Notes: generated by a model not told the origin, from the letters alone. A stretch of 64,000 bases of DNA from Linepithema humile (GCF_040581485.1 NC_090128.1:26504931-26568930); one strand, 5' to 3'; shown: positions 52,501-63,605, counted from the first letter of the stretch. Numbers and translations are program-made.

Positions 52501-55500
52501 TCCACTTCTGGCATCGTGAAAACCTTTTTTGTTTCATCGGACATTCAGACGCAATAATGCTTTTATGATTTTTGGAATTACAGAATGCACGAATATATCT
52601 GTTATGATAGTTTGTATAATTTAGCTCACTGTTGATTAAAATTTTACATAAAACGCATACATACGAATTATAAAGATACACTACGGTAAAAGTTAATGGA
52701 GATTACAAAATTGAATTCCAATGCAAAATAAATAAAAAATATGTAATATTTTGAAATATATATGTGATATATGCGACGCAAATGAATATAACATTCCCGA
52801 CGCGAATAAAAAAAGAAGCCGGTTTATCTCGCATGTTTGAAAAGCTGATCTTAATGCTGTTCACTTTGTTTACATTTTACCGGTGGCGTAATTTTCGTAG
52901 TTGCTATTTAATGTGTTTACTTGTTTACTTCCTAACAGGAGAACCGTTTGCTATTTGGGTGGATCGTTTAGTCCTAAATTCTCCAATTCTATAAATCACC
53001 TATGAATTTCGCCCCTTTCGTCTAGCTTTTCTTGTACCCTTGCTACTGCAGCGACAACGATCGCGCCTGAAGGGGCATGATAATTAAGGTTTACGATTAG
53101 AGTTAATAATTCGAACACGTGACCTCGAACCCCACCGGTCCCTCTCTGCATCCCGTTTCTCCCTTGCTTTTAATAGCTCTGCGATATTGGTTGTCGTGCT
53201 GCGCTGCCGGCGTTGTCGGGGTTCAAGAGTTTCCAAATCGCGTAGAGGGTGAAAGCATGGTTCGGGGGCAAACGGAATCGTTACGCATATAAACGGTAGG
53301 AGGGGAGTGAGATGATAAAACAATCGACCACTGTAATAAAGCAATCGCATCGTAAAATGCCCGGAGGCATGCTTTCCTGCGCTTACAGAAAGACTCAATG
53401 CAGTATGTATTTGTTTGTTTGTTTGATGCCCAAAACGATTTCATCCGGCGATCGCCGCGAAGTATTGCGAGCGGAGATTAAAGCGATCTCTTAGAAATGA
53501 ATTTAAGATCGATAGAATTTAACGGACGTTTAAACAAAGGCCTGCGTCCACGTCAAATGCATTGTTTCGATTACGTTATTTCGTACATTTACATCATAAA
53601 TTTCTAATTATTAGGAATATAAATGTAACGAGAAACATCGCGTATTAATTTCTTTCAATTAGCGTTCTCCCGTAAATCTATGTATATAAAAAGCTATATT
53701 TTTTAAAATATACATTTTAAGCATATTCAAATGCATTTAAAACATATTTAGAAAATGTTAAAAGATTGCTTTTGTTTTATTCATTGTACCAGCATAAAAA
53801 AAAGAATTGGTTGATTCATCGGAGACATTTATCATTTTTTTTTCTCTGCATTCACTCTCATATATTCTTGCTGGGACGGAAGGAAGATTGACGGGCTTTG
53901 CGGTGTGTGTGTGTGTTTAGTTTTGCTTTCGAAACCAGCAGACCAATAATACGGCAACAACAACTGTTCATTAATGAGCAAGCCCTCAAAGCAACTTATG
54001 GGAAATAGCGCACGCTTACCTTGTGGCAAGGTCTCGATGCACGAAGTCCATTTCCTCAAGATACTTCATGCCGGATGCTATTTGCGTGGCCATGTAAACC
54101 AGTGTGCCGAAACTGCAACAAGAAGAACACAGGGTCGGTTACGTCGTGAAGTTTGCTCGCAGAAACTCCTCAGTATACATAGGCGAGGTGTTTGCAGTGG
54201 CAACGCCACAAACGGCGGACACTCTAACGCGGCTATAGTCGAGCAATATTTTTAGCACAAGTGATAAAATAAAATACTCTTATTACTTGACTTGAGCTGC
54301 TTTATAAAAGTATGTAAATTTAATGGCTCCGAATAAACCGAGCTCTCGTCCTTCGTGCATGAAGGCGCGAATCACACGCGTTTCGCTCGCTGTTTATAAA
54401 TTAACGCTTTCAACGAGGGATGACGTAAATTCTTTTTCTCTTAATAGAAAAATATTTTGTAAATTATTTTCCATGTAAAAGAGCTTATGCTTGCTTTCTA
54501 GATTGCAAGTTTGAAATTTTCCGCATATTGTCAATTTGTGGTGGAACAAATTGCAAAGTCCCTTTATTTCCAGGCTTTGCTATTATTTCCATTTCTGGTA
54601 AATTGAATTTAAAAATTGAGCAAAGTGCAACAAGCGTACGCGTTAGTTACGATCAAGCGTTTGCGTTCGTTTGCGTTCACTGAGAACATAGATAGCTGGG
54701 TACTATGTTTTTACTATTTACACTTCTAGTATATGGGACGCAAACCATTTGCGTCAGAACGATCCTGCGTGGTATTTCTGCGAGAGATACGCCGATAGAG
54801 AGTCGTTCCGTTGGTAGCGTGTCGTCCTTCTATTTCTGCACTTAATGTTATGTAAACGCTATAAAATGTCATGCATGACAGATGGTTTGACCGACAAACG
54901 AATATATATTCTCATAAATACGTTTCCGATACCGGCTTGTAAATCTCTTAATATAAATATGTTTTCATAGCGGCGTCTTCGATATGCCGCGTTTTTTGTT
55001 TACCGCGCTAGGACCGCCGTGACGCTATCCGCCATTACCTTGAGCCGCCGCGTTTGTTTTTGTGGTGGCCACCACTTTTCATATGCGACATCGACGAATC
55101 ACGGCATCTTAGACTGATAACCACCAATTAGATAAAATTAGAGGAGGTCCTAAGATCTCTGGGTGGCGGCGCGCATCATTCCGTTTCTCAATATTCGCGT
55201 AGTAGCTCTCGAAGTGAACAGTCGGTCATATACGAGTACGAAAATTATACGAATACGAGTCTTATACGAGTACGTTACAAGTCCGGTGGAAACGGTCGAT
55301 TTAACGGGTTGGTCTAACCGAGGACTCAGGGTGAGTTTAGGCTCATCCCTAGGCGTTGTCCTTACAACATTATTCGATATAATCGGGGATTCAGGGTAAC
55401 TTCAGGTTAACCCCTAGGCGTTGTCCTCGCAATAATACAGTTAAGGAGAAGTGATTGCAAATGTACAATAAGTGATACAAATAAACTCATTGTGAATAAG

Positions 55501-58500
55501 CAATTTTGTTCATTGTTTGTGCCTTATATAAAATAAAAACAGTGCGGACATTAAATTGTCCAAGCTGATCGGAACACTTAATGTTGTTACGAGATAAACA
55601 TATACCATATACATATCAAACGAGCAGTAATATATAAAAGGATTACAAGAAAAAAACCATCGATACGTTAATGTATTCTTATCTTATCGGTTAAATTATA
55701 TAAATGTCCTTGAAGAATGGAAGCATTCAAACACGTTGTAGAATAGAAGAAGAATATTTCGTCAAAATAGTATCACATACATATATATGCCTTACATTCG
55801 CGACTTTAATATTATTTAATAGTATATTTAATTATTTAACAATATTTTCAATATTAATCGACAAAGATGAGCTTGCAATTGATTTTCTTATCAAAAATAT
55901 CGAGCCATTAACGCCATTCAATTCTTTTTACGATACAAGATATGTATGTTAACTGCACGAATGGAGTTTAATTTTTGACTACGGTCAATTTACTGTGAAA
56001 CAGACGCGAATTTTCAGTGGCGCGAGGCGTGTCTAATATCGCGCCGTGTAAAAATTTTCCGTATGACTCAGCGTCGCAAATCTTAAAGCTTCATTTGCGA
56101 CGTCGGCGAAATGCGATTCGGTTACGTAGAAAACGGCCGTGCTGAAAGCACGGCTATTATGTCGCTTCTGGATATTGGATTCGTTCGTCGCGCGACGAAC
56201 TGACTGCAGTTAAAACGACGATTCGCGGAAATAAATGAAAACGGTTTCGTTTATGAACGACAGTACATATGTCGGCAATTTAATTAACAACTTCAGGGTA
56301 AAACATTACGCAGATGTGTAGTTGCGAAAGCATAAGTTATTCAAATGCGCCAGTATTTAAAACGCGCGCAGTAAAACCGCACAATTCGCGCGGACAATTA
56401 GCATTATGGATTCTTGTAGTAATTATATCATTCTGATAGAAAACATACGTCTATAATCGCGTTCGGAAGACGCGTAAAAACGCGCGATGGACGCGGATTA
56501 TTCAATGAACGATCATGATTGACACAGCAACTTTTTCGTGTCGTAATAATGTGTACGTAACGTCGAGAATTATAAAATCCAAAGATTCAATTCGCAGGAC
56601 AAGAAGCGTGAGATGTTACAAAGCTATTGTTTTCACTATTTACTATTACGATTTTGAAATACAATTCGCACATTGCACGCACACGAATTATTAAACATTC
56701 TGCGCATCAATATTTTCCGCGGCACTCGACGAGAACAAAGTGAGATCTCCGGCGGCTGCTTCATCTCGCGCGAAAGCTGAAAACGATCGCGCGGGAAAAC
56801 ACGCTCCGCCGACACCTGTCACGAGCACCGATAATCCTCTCCGTCGCTCACCTCTCATTTTCAGCCGATTTCTCGTATTTCGAGTACTTTCCGCATAGTC
56901 CTGGCCATCGCGCGTTTTCACGCGCCCTCCGGACGTGATTGGAACTGACGTTCTTCGTGGCGACAGAATAAAACAAAAATTCGCGCGATCGCGTTCAACC
57001 GGGGTGTCTATTGTCGAGTTGCTCGTATGCTTCGCGCATTTATGGTAGCGCGCAAAATAGTATTTCCACATCATGCAAATTACTCTACGCGTATTCAATG
57101 CTAAAACATAAGCGGCTTTCCGCCAGCAATCTCGACGAAGGAACACCATAATTAATACGATAATAATAATCTTGATATTTTCATTTTTTTTAAATTGATT
57201 AATTAATAAAATCAATTGATGTAAAACACGACGTTTTAATTTGCGATTAATTAATTAAATGGATATGTTATTAGTTTTAATTAAATTGTTTTATTATTAA
57301 CAATTTAAAAGAGCGATAGTACAATGAGTGTAACTTGTACGGTATTGTATTAATATAAAATTTGGAACACGTCGAAATATGGTTCATTGATTTTATGTCA
57401 AAATGATGATGATCACATAATTGCATAATATCTATTTCGGATGATGCGTTATTTACTTCGAGACCCGTAATGCCGATTGGCAGTGTGCGTTAAAGCGGGA
57501 CATTGCTAATGTATCGCTTTTAAAATGACGCAATAGTACTGATGTTACAAATTATTCTGCGCCATAATATCAAATTTGTGCTCATTAAATTATGTTAATT
57601 ACTCGAATAACGGTCATCCTCGACACGTACGCATTTTTCGTTATATACCTTCGGTCGCGTGCGAAATCGAATTCCCAAACGATCTCTCAAAAACGTAGTG
57701 GCACATATTTATGAACAACCAAGGGCTATTAGGGAATGGCGCGCTTTCGATGATGAAATATGCGTTAATATCTGAAGTGTTAACGATGCTACGATCGTCT
57801 GTATATCGTCAGCGGATTAATAAAACTAAAGTATGCGTCTCGAATGCGATCGACGTTTCAGATTTAATCATATTAATTGTTAAAACTAGAGAACTAACTG
57901 AAGTTAACCAAAGATATCGTGTGTATCGTACCTGAGCGTCTTTGCGCTGTGCAGGTTCGAGGTTTCGGCGATGTGGCTCTGGAGGTATTGATTCAAATCC
58001 CCGCACTCGCCGTTTTCCAATACAATGCACATGGGATCGTCCTCGAGACTGGCACCGAGTAGCCGCGCGACATTTCGATCGGCGAGTCGTACCAGCCTCT
58101 TCACCTCCTGTTGAAATTCTATCCTAGAAAACACATGAAGCGCATCCGGAAGTATAATAATATCTTTATGGGCGCCGGCGGTACCAAGGCCATGAACATT
58201 GAATACGTTTACCGGATATGTGTGTAAGCCGGAAATGCTCTGGTTCTAGTATCTAGCTCGCTTGTCTCTCGGAAGTTTGCCGTCTCGCGGAAAGGAAAAA
58301 TGGGAAAAAGATACGGCGAAGCGAAAACGCAAACGAAAGGAGGGACTTACCGGTGGGATTATAATACCAGTCACGAATGAGAATAAGCACCCCGCGTCTA
58401 TTGCGTTAGACATGCGAGTAAATTCCGGCAAGTCCGAACGATTTCGAACGAAACCATTTTATTGGACGGTTTATAGATTCGATAAGAATTCAACAAGCTG

Positions 58501-59780
58501 TATCGAATTTATTGCATCCTTTTTTCATTTTACTGGTTGCAATATTCCGGGAAAATCCATCAATTCGTCAGTCTGGGTTTATAATTTTGTGAACATTTTT
58601 GATACCGGCAAAATTGTCATCTTGTGTCATAAATCATTATCGAAGAATACATATTACATGCAGTATGCGGTTAATGAATCAATCTATTATTCCGCAGTTG
58701 AATAATCAATTTTGTTCGACCGTGAAAAGTAACCGCTATTTCATAAACGTTATGGTAGAACCGTGTAATTCGCGACATTTGTGTAGGTAATTAAAATTTT
58801 GCATTTTCATTGACATCTGCGCTTCAAACGCGCATTTGCATGGACGAGTACGCTTTCATTAAGAGAAGCAAACACGAATATATTTCGGATAAATGCGGCG
58901 TATTATAACATTGAGGTTTATTGACGAGATACACATTTGCTAGATCAGCGTCGCATTGCTCTACGCGTCATATTAATATTTGAGAAACCGCCGGGACACA
59001 TTTTTCCTTTGCAAAACACGCGCGTGTGACGTGACATGAAAATGACCGCCTAATATTCCAAAACATCGAAGTAAAAAAGAAGAAGAGATATTCTTTTGTC
59101 CACGGAAAAATTCAATTGTCAGGAAATGTAATAGGATCAAAAATTGAAAATCTATCAGACAGGTTGGATTGACGGATTTTTCCGGAATGTTGCAGTAAAG
59201 GGATGACGCCGAAAGGATAAAGGCCGCCCTTCGGCAATAGTCCCCAGTATTGCGCTCTAACATGAGTTGCATCCGTTTTGCGTGACGACATGGGTTCCGC
59301 AGGCTTTTCCCAGTCAGCAAAATGTGTTTTGTAGACAATGCCATCCGTGAGCCTGTCTGCGGGGATCATCCTTTCGCAACTGCGACGACAACGCGTCGTC
59401 GGACCGGTGAATCCGGGACGACACGCTCCGCCGCCTGTTTCTATCTCTATCGGCCTATTCCGAATGAAAATCACAATCGCTGGACGAACAAAGCGCTGCA
59501 ATAGCGAATGTAATAAAAGGAAGTCTTTTATTGGTTGATGTAGTGCTACAGAGAATAATCTTTGTTTTCGCGTGCGCATCGGAATTCTATATTCTTTTGA
59601 AATCGGTCTTATAAAAGCAAATGTGTGCTTTCCAAATGAATCGAATTGATATGACACGTTGAACTATGTGTAATTATAGATAACGCGTAATTACGTACAT
59701 ATGTCGTGTAATCCGAGATATTTCGCGTTACGATCCATACTTTTTATTCATTTTAGTCATTTTATTCGTTTTGTATTCAT

Positions 59781-59816
<36 letters not shown>

Positions 59817-62459
59817 ATGCATTGAATAACAATTTTCTCCATATAATATTATATTCAATAAAATTAAATAGAATGGTATCGCGGTATCGTTGTGATCAAT
59901 GCGAAATTTCAAATATTCTATTGAAAAAAGGTGGCACACGCGTATATTGCGTATATGCGCTGGTTCGCTAAGTAGGTCGTGTAAATAGTGAGATTTAGGT
60001 CGGGATTTCGAAAATTGCGACACGCAAATAATATTGAGCGTAAATTATTGACAAATACCTCATACTGGCAATCAGTAAACTGCGTGTTATACAGAAAGGG
60101 GGCTTTAAATTTTCTAAAGGCGGGAGGGAGGGGGGAGAGAGAGAGGGGGGGGGGGGACTCGTCGCTTTATGAAAAATTATATTGACGTGGGTATGCACGC
60201 GCGCGCGCAGACGGGCTATTCGATTACATGCCAATCATCGATCGCTTAAAGCCCTTCCGCATTATCCGGTCACATCTACTTAATGCGCACGACGTGTCAT
60301 TACATTCGGAATCACTTTGCGCCGCGTTATTGAATTACGCCGTTAACGCGGCGTTCTATAATCTATCGGAATAATTTTCTATCGCCGATCGATCTCTATA
60401 CGTACTTCCGTTTTCATTTTTATTGCATAGCGGTTATCTCTCAAGGATCAAAGCTCCGTATAAAGTGCATACATTTATTCAAATTTAAGGGCGATAGTTC
60501 GATCTTTATCATATGGTGGAGTCGAAATGTAAAGTGGTCCGTAGACGCAAAGATTCATATTAAATATTATTCATCATCTAGATATATTAATTTAATATTT
60601 GACTGATAAACTTTCTTAATTATAAGGAAGACAATATTTCAAAAGCCTTAGAACGGCGTTTGTTATTATGCGATCGCAATGAACGTTTTTCGACGTATTA
60701 TCGAAAAAAATAAATCTATTTCGTGATTTGCGAGACGCGCTTTTATATCTTTATCTAAATCAAGTAAGATTTGCGTATAATTCTTACCTGAGAGCATCGG
60801 AAGATCCTGGCTTTAGGGATTTAACAACAACCAGGTCGCTGGAAGTATTCCTGAAGACCTCATCGTATCCAGGAAACCTGTCGACCTCGCAGAGGTGAAC
60901 ATCGCCGAAGTATCCGCAACCGAGATTTTCAACGATGTTGAGTTTCTCTCGCGGGAAGTCGAGGATACATTCGGGTATTTCCTCCTCTTCCTCCGTGAGC
61001 ATATCCTCCGGACTGTAGCTCGTCATACTGCTGGAGGCTTTTGCACTCATTGGCGGTGGTGTACTCGGTGTCGGCGAGGGTGGCAGGGGCGGTAAAGGGC
61101 TCTGCGATAGCAAACATAAAAAATTGGGAACAATTACTTTTTTTCTTTAGTTATGCAGTTCTTTTTATTATTTTTTATTATTATTTCTCTTTAAAATGCG
61201 GTTACTCTGTCTATGTGAACGCATATATTGAAACACTTTTACACATCGGATGAAATTCTTCGAAACATATGAAAAAAATATATTGTGTTCTATAAAAAAT
61301 GGCATGAATAGAGAAGATAGAATAAATTCTTCTCTTTATTGTTTATTATAGAAAACGCCTAAAAAACTTGTAACAAAAATCAATGTTAGTTTGAAATATA
61401 AATATTACGTGTTTTAAAAGCTATATACATAAAACTTTATGAGTAATGATTCATAAATAAAATCATATTACAAAAAAATGCTATGACATTAATAGTGCGA
61501 AATACGATGACGATGCATCCTTTTCAATATATTTTGCTTTTTCTCCATAAAATAATCAGATTTAATAATATAATCAAATGAAAATACAAACATGCCTCGT
61601 GGGACTACTGTAATCAATAACCACGCCCTTTACATTATCGCTCTATAATCTGTGTATGCCCACGAAAGACGTTTTCTTCGCGGTAGTTATGATTGATAGT
61701 GCTCCGTTGTTTCCTCGTTTTTCGGTCATTAATCCTCATAATTCACAGGATGAAGTATTTTGCGTCGTGCATATTGTGCAGAGTAAACAAGCCCAGTTGA
61801 AAACGAGATTAGGTCGAAGTCGATACAATAATATACCGTCAAAATATATTTTGCGCGACATTAAATGGTTGTTAAACAGAGCGTATTCCAACGCTACAAA
61901 AGTTACCAATAACACAATCAATTTTTCAAACAATTTTTAGAAAGGTATTCAATTTTTCAATGTCAACGAAATTTTCGGAACAATTTCACATTGCGCTTCA
62001 CCGCCAAAGCGGAAATTTTGGCGCATACGTTTAGATCATTTTATAGAACGTAGAAAGCGAAAATTGAAAAGTCTCAATTGGTATAATATTCGTATTAACC
62101 TCGTAATTTACATAAGCCTGAGTGGCCGGTATCGCAAGGTTGCTCTCCCCCTACTCTCCCTCTTTTTCCTTCTTTCGGCGATCGTGACGGAGATCCGACA
62201 GTCACGAGACGGTGTTTGACACAGTTTCGCGTTCGAAGTACTCGCATTAATGCTACAGGAAGGCTTAATCGGCGCGGATCGCATGTCTACCGTACATTTT
62301 TGCGACTCACCTTACAGATCTCCGTACTGGCGTAATACTTTTCCGGCGGAGGTGGTATGGGCGGCGGGTTAGGATATTCTTGGACCGCCGGAATTGGCCT
62401 GGCAAGATTGATCGTTGAGTTAAGCAGGAGCGGTATAACCGGCTGCACCTCGGTGATTC
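46387..62459 (-). CDS. Ddr: Discoidin domain receptor tyrosine kinase, 3' part (seven exons, 5' end outside window)
   Basis: Seven exons on the minus strand (62311-62459, 60788-61101, 57932-58123, 54020-54112, 51366-51507, 47309-47458, 46387-46548) join in frame into 399 residues plus stop. All junctions are GT-AG, and the intron phases in transcript order are 0, 2, 2, 2, 0, 0. The product is the cytoplasmic part of a collagen-binding receptor tyrosine kinase at the cell surface. Visible motifs are the glycine loop GCGYFG followed by DVHLCEV, VVVK with the ATP-binding lysine, an alpha-C glutamate in QQEVKRL, GDLNQYL, MATQIASGMKYL, HRDLATRN, DLG, PIRWMAWES, DVWAFAVTLWEIL and RPTFREIHLFL. GDVHLCEV, GDLNQ and the juxtamembrane YYASTEI (vertebrate HYAEADI) single out the DDR family from other receptor kinases. 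The discoidin and transmembrane exons are not seen between 62460 and 64000 and must lie further right. Kinase oddities are discussed in the findings. Confidence 0.95.
47084..47104 (+). repeat. Poly(A) run of 21
   Basis: A homopolymer run in the Ddr intron just downstream of the 47309-47458 exon. No retroposon body is recognised beside it. Confidence 0.85.
47309..47458 (-). CDS. Ddr: Ddr exon: kinase C-lobe helix F region
   Basis: The acceptor is ATATTACGCAG and the donor GTAAGTG; the exon is exactly 50 codons, phase 0 at both ends. It encodes GRQTCKGDVWAFAVTLWEIL, then TFAREQPFEEFPDHRIVENA and TYFYQEDERR. DVWAFAVTLWEIL is the conserved subdomain IX helix, and QPFEEFPDHRIVENA matches the DDR C-lobe pattern (QPF, then VIENA). 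Confidence 0.96.
47459..51365 (-). other. Ddr: Ddr intron of 3.9 kb
   Basis: An AT-rich intron between the activation-segment exon and the C-lobe exon. It holds the small MITE candidate at 48828-48955 and no further exon; the flanking phases (0/0) already join correctly. Confidence 0.85.
48828..48955. mobile_element. Possible small MITE in a Ddr intron
   Basis: Imperfect terminal inverted repeats: GTACACAGGATGCG on the left against GCACACAGGACGCA read from the right. An inner inverted pair is CCAATCGAT and ATTGGC, with CTTAC and GTAAG. The length is about 125 bp. No clear target duplication is seen. Confidence 0.35.
51366..51507 (-). CDS. Ddr: Ddr exon: kinase activation segment with DLG and YxxxYF
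   Basis: The acceptor is TTTTTCAG and the donor GTGAGTG; the exon holds 1 base + 47 codons (phase 0). It completes HRDLATRN and encodes NCIVCRGCTIKISDLGCGRS, then AYAADYFRVEGRPPLPIRWM and AWESMLM. The metal-binding motif is DLG instead of DFG. The DDR activation-loop motif YxxxYY appears as YAADYF, so the second tyrosine of the pair is replaced by Phe. The P+1 loop (LPIRWMAWES) is intact, consistent with an active tyrosine kinase. Confidence 0.95.
51508..54019 (-). other. Ddr: Ddr intron of 2.5 kb
   Basis: A phase 2 intron splitting the Arg codon of HRDLATR. I see no additional exon or recognisable element in it. Confidence 0.85.
54020..54112 (-). CDS. Ddr: Ddr exon: kinase helix E and catalytic loop HRDLAT(R)
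   Basis: This 93-nt exon lies between acceptor TTGTTGCAG and donor GTAAGCG, with 1 + 30 codons + 2 bases. It encodes FGTLVYMATQIASGMKYLEE then MDFVHRDLAT; the arginine of HRDLATR is split over the next intron (AG|G). The HRD aspartate is the catalytic base, so this part of the active site is intact. MATQIASGMKYL is nearly identical to the vertebrate DDR segment. Confidence 0.95.
55222..55275 (+). repeat. Short tandem repeat, TATACGARTACG units
   Basis: At least three copies of a unit of about 17 bases with the core TATACGAGTACG or TATACGAATACG. It lies inside the probable LTR. Confidence 0.6.
55313..55435 (+). repeat. Two-copy tandem repeat ending in CCCTAGGCGTTGTCCT
   Basis: Two imperfect units with spacing of about 69 bases share TTCAGGGT or CTCAGGGT and then CCCTAGGCGTTGTCCT. 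It lies inside the probable LTR. Confidence 0.6.
57932..58123 (-). CDS. Ddr: Ddr exon: kinase alpha-C helix, gatekeeper and hinge
   Basis: The acceptor is TTTTCTAG and the donor GTACGA; the exon holds 1 + 63 codons + 2 bases. The first G completes AGG (Arg) from the upstream exon. The encoded part begins IEFQQEVKRLVRLADRNVAR, containing the alpha-C glutamate expected to pair with the catalytic lysine. Then comes LLGASLEDDPMCIVLENGEC and GDLNQYLQSH, a hallmark of DDR kinases. Aligned by eye with vertebrate DDRs (MIT-D-Y-M), the gatekeeper position is Leu and the hinge is altered to ENGE. A short insert (IAETSNLHSAKTL) precedes the next exon, where vertebrate DDR2 has a serine-rich linker. Confidence 0.95.
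59784..59811 (+). repeat. (AG)14 microsatellite
   Basis: A pure AG dinucleotide run in the Ddr intron between 58124 and 60787. Confidence 0.9.
60121..60157 (+). repeat. G-rich purine tract with quadruplex potential
   Basis: A purine-only run has G tracts of 3, 3, 6 and 12 separated by short A or AG spacers. It lies in a Ddr intron. On the Ddr sense strand it reads as a long pyrimidine tract. Confidence 0.7.
60788..61101 (-). CDS. Ddr: Ddr exon: proline/acidic linker and kinase N-lobe with glycine loop and catalytic lysine
   Basis: The acceptor is CTATCGCAG and the donor GTAAGAA; the exon holds 104 codons plus two bases (phase 2). It opens with a Pro-Ser linker (SPLPPLPPSPTPSTPPP) and an acidic run (TEEEEEIPEC), then enters the kinase domain at FPREKLNIVENLGCGYFGDV. 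The glycine loop is GCGYFG, matching GxGxxG, with Cys in place of the usual Glu and Tyr in place of Gln. The lysine in VVVKSLKP is the ATP-anchoring lysine. The insert DRFPGYDEVFRNTSSDL between the loop and the lysine strand is typical of DDR-like kinases. Confidence 0.95.
61102..62310 (-). other. Ddr: Ddr intron of 1.2 kb
   Basis: A phase 0 intron between the two proline-rich exons. AT-rich, nothing else recognised. Confidence 0.85.
62311..62459 (-). CDS. Ddr: Ddr exon: proline-rich juxtamembrane segment
   Basis: This exon starts after the acceptor CGGACAG, giving 2 bases plus 49 codons, and ends at AAG followed by donor GTGAGT (phase 0). It encodes ITEVQPVIPL at its start, then a leucine-rich stretch and PNPPPIPPPPEKYYASTEIC. 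The tyrosine pair before ASTEI corresponds to the conserved HYAEADI juxtamembrane motif of vertebrate DDRs, where tyrosines recruit adaptors. The polyproline run is a likely SH3 ligand; that is inference. The acceptor requires an upstream exon ending in phase 1. A downstream alternative acceptor (GTGCAG before CCG) would enter the same frame in phase 0 and drop five residues. Confidence 0.88.
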
Positions 62460-63605
62460 CTGTCCGAGCGGCGGCGTGAGACGGCGAAGAATCAAGAAAT
62501 TCCACAAAGTTAAAAATATAATCACGGTTATTGTTGCGGACGAGAAGAATCGCCGACGTTCCTGTTCTTTCGCGTTAAGTTTCGAAGTCTTGGGAGAGAT
62601 TGTTACCATTTTTTAACGAGTCGCTCGGAGCGGTGCGCCGCGTAACTCGCCAGTCAACGAGCGAAGTTCTAACTCGGGAGCAACGGCGAGAGAAATATCT
62701 ATTTCAATTTATTACAGCATTATTGTTATCGTATCGCTTCGCGCAGGCCTGCGACGTTTGCGGAAACCCGAAAAATGAAATCCCAAGATGTCGATAAGTC
62801 ACAGCTTTCGATAGCTAATTAATCAAAGACCTTACTCTAATTCGGTTAAGCGAGATCGCGCGACGCGACGAACAGTTTCTCCGTAAACTCCCGTTGTGTC
62901 CGGCAAGCTGTGCCAACTACGGGATGCAACGGAATAGTTTGTCGACTATTCCAACTACGTCGTGCGGCCGCGGCGAAACCAGGCGCGGAGATTCGAAACC
63001 TCGGCTTGACCGTCATCCGGGACAGTCCGTTAGAATTCCCGCGATAACACGAAACTATCCATGCCGATACGGAGGGCAAGTCGAGCGGATACAGAAGTGA
63101 AAACGTCTTTAGCGAAATTGGACGACTAATCAGGATCGACTTCCGATATTATTGTTAATTACTAATTTCTAATTATTTAAAGATTACTAATTTCGTACTA
63201 ATTTCGAATAACACTAATAACATTATAACAGATCGATGATCATTGGAAAAGTTAAAAAGAGCTCACAATAGGACTATTTAGGACAAAAGTTTTTGTAAAA
63301 ATAAAAGTTAAAGTAAAGTACAAATTACAATGAAGTAAAAGTTGAAATTAAGTACACGAAGGAAAAGCAATAGAAGATGTAGAACTGCGAAAGTATTTGT
63401 ATTACTGATGAAATTAAAGGGGCAGATTTTAAAAGTATCCGGAAAAAGCTTAATTCAACGCTCGATTATCTCTTAAGTGTCTTTCAGCAATTGGACTCGC
63501 GCAACGTCTTCGAGTACACGCGTATTTGAGTGGCGCGAGTACGATCGTAATCCAACAACGGACCGAACCAATCAAATCGCACGGAAAGACTTGAATGTAC
63601 ATTTT
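62460..63605 (-). other. Probable Ddr intron upstream of the juxtamembrane exon
   Basis: A CpG-rich part (62.6-63.07 kb) is followed by an AT-rich part. A hydrophobic run can be read in another frame just above the 62459 acceptor (ATITVIIFLTLWNFLIL), but it has no matching splice structure to serve as the receptor's transmembrane helix. No discoidin-like sequence is seen. Confidence 0.4.

Larger units (their letters stand above)
54846..55550. mobile_element. Probable solo LTR in a Ddr intron
   Basis: A 705-bp block begins TGTTATG and ends CGGACA, the TGT...ACA ends of retroviral-type LTRs, and is flanked on both sides by TTAA (54842-54845 and 55551-55554), a possible 4-bp target duplication. 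Near its 3' end are AATAAA signals at about 55480 and 55532. No gag, pol or primer-binding region adjoins it, so it would be a recombined solo LTR. The flanking TTAA could be chance in AT-rich DNA. Internal short tandem repeats (55222-55275 and 55313-55435) are typical of LTR regulatory regions. Confidence 0.45.
54113..57931 (-). other. Ddr: Ddr intron of 3.8 kb
   Basis: A phase 2 intron splitting a Ser codon between the kinase hinge exon and helix E. It contains the probable solo LTR at 54846-55550 and a CpG-rich block at about 56.7-57.1 kb. Confidence 0.85.
58124..60787 (-). other. Ddr: Ddr intron of 2.7 kb
   Basis: A phase 2 intron splitting an Arg codon in the kinase N-lobe. It contains an (AG)n tract, the G-rich tract and a 181-codon minus-strand open frame (59112-59657) of unknown significance. 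The flanking exons join without needing any exon here. Confidence 0.85.

Noticed and set aside
54842..55554. piggyBac insertion (TTAA target site)
   Set aside because: piggyBac ends begin with CCC...GGG; here the ends are TGT...ACA, which fit an LTR better.
56691..57215. 174-codon minus-strand frame in a Ddr intron
   Set aside because: Covers a CpG-rich block with low stop density; Arg-rich with no domain, and the flanking Ddr exons already join in frame without it.
58262..58705. 147-codon plus-strand frame within a Ddr intron
   Set aside because: Lacks an ATG start, splice structure and domain features; antisense to a well-supported gene.
62460..62609. Hydrophobic run as the Ddr transmembrane helix
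   Set aside because: It is in a different frame from the juxtamembrane exon and runs straight into that exon without a compatible splice site.
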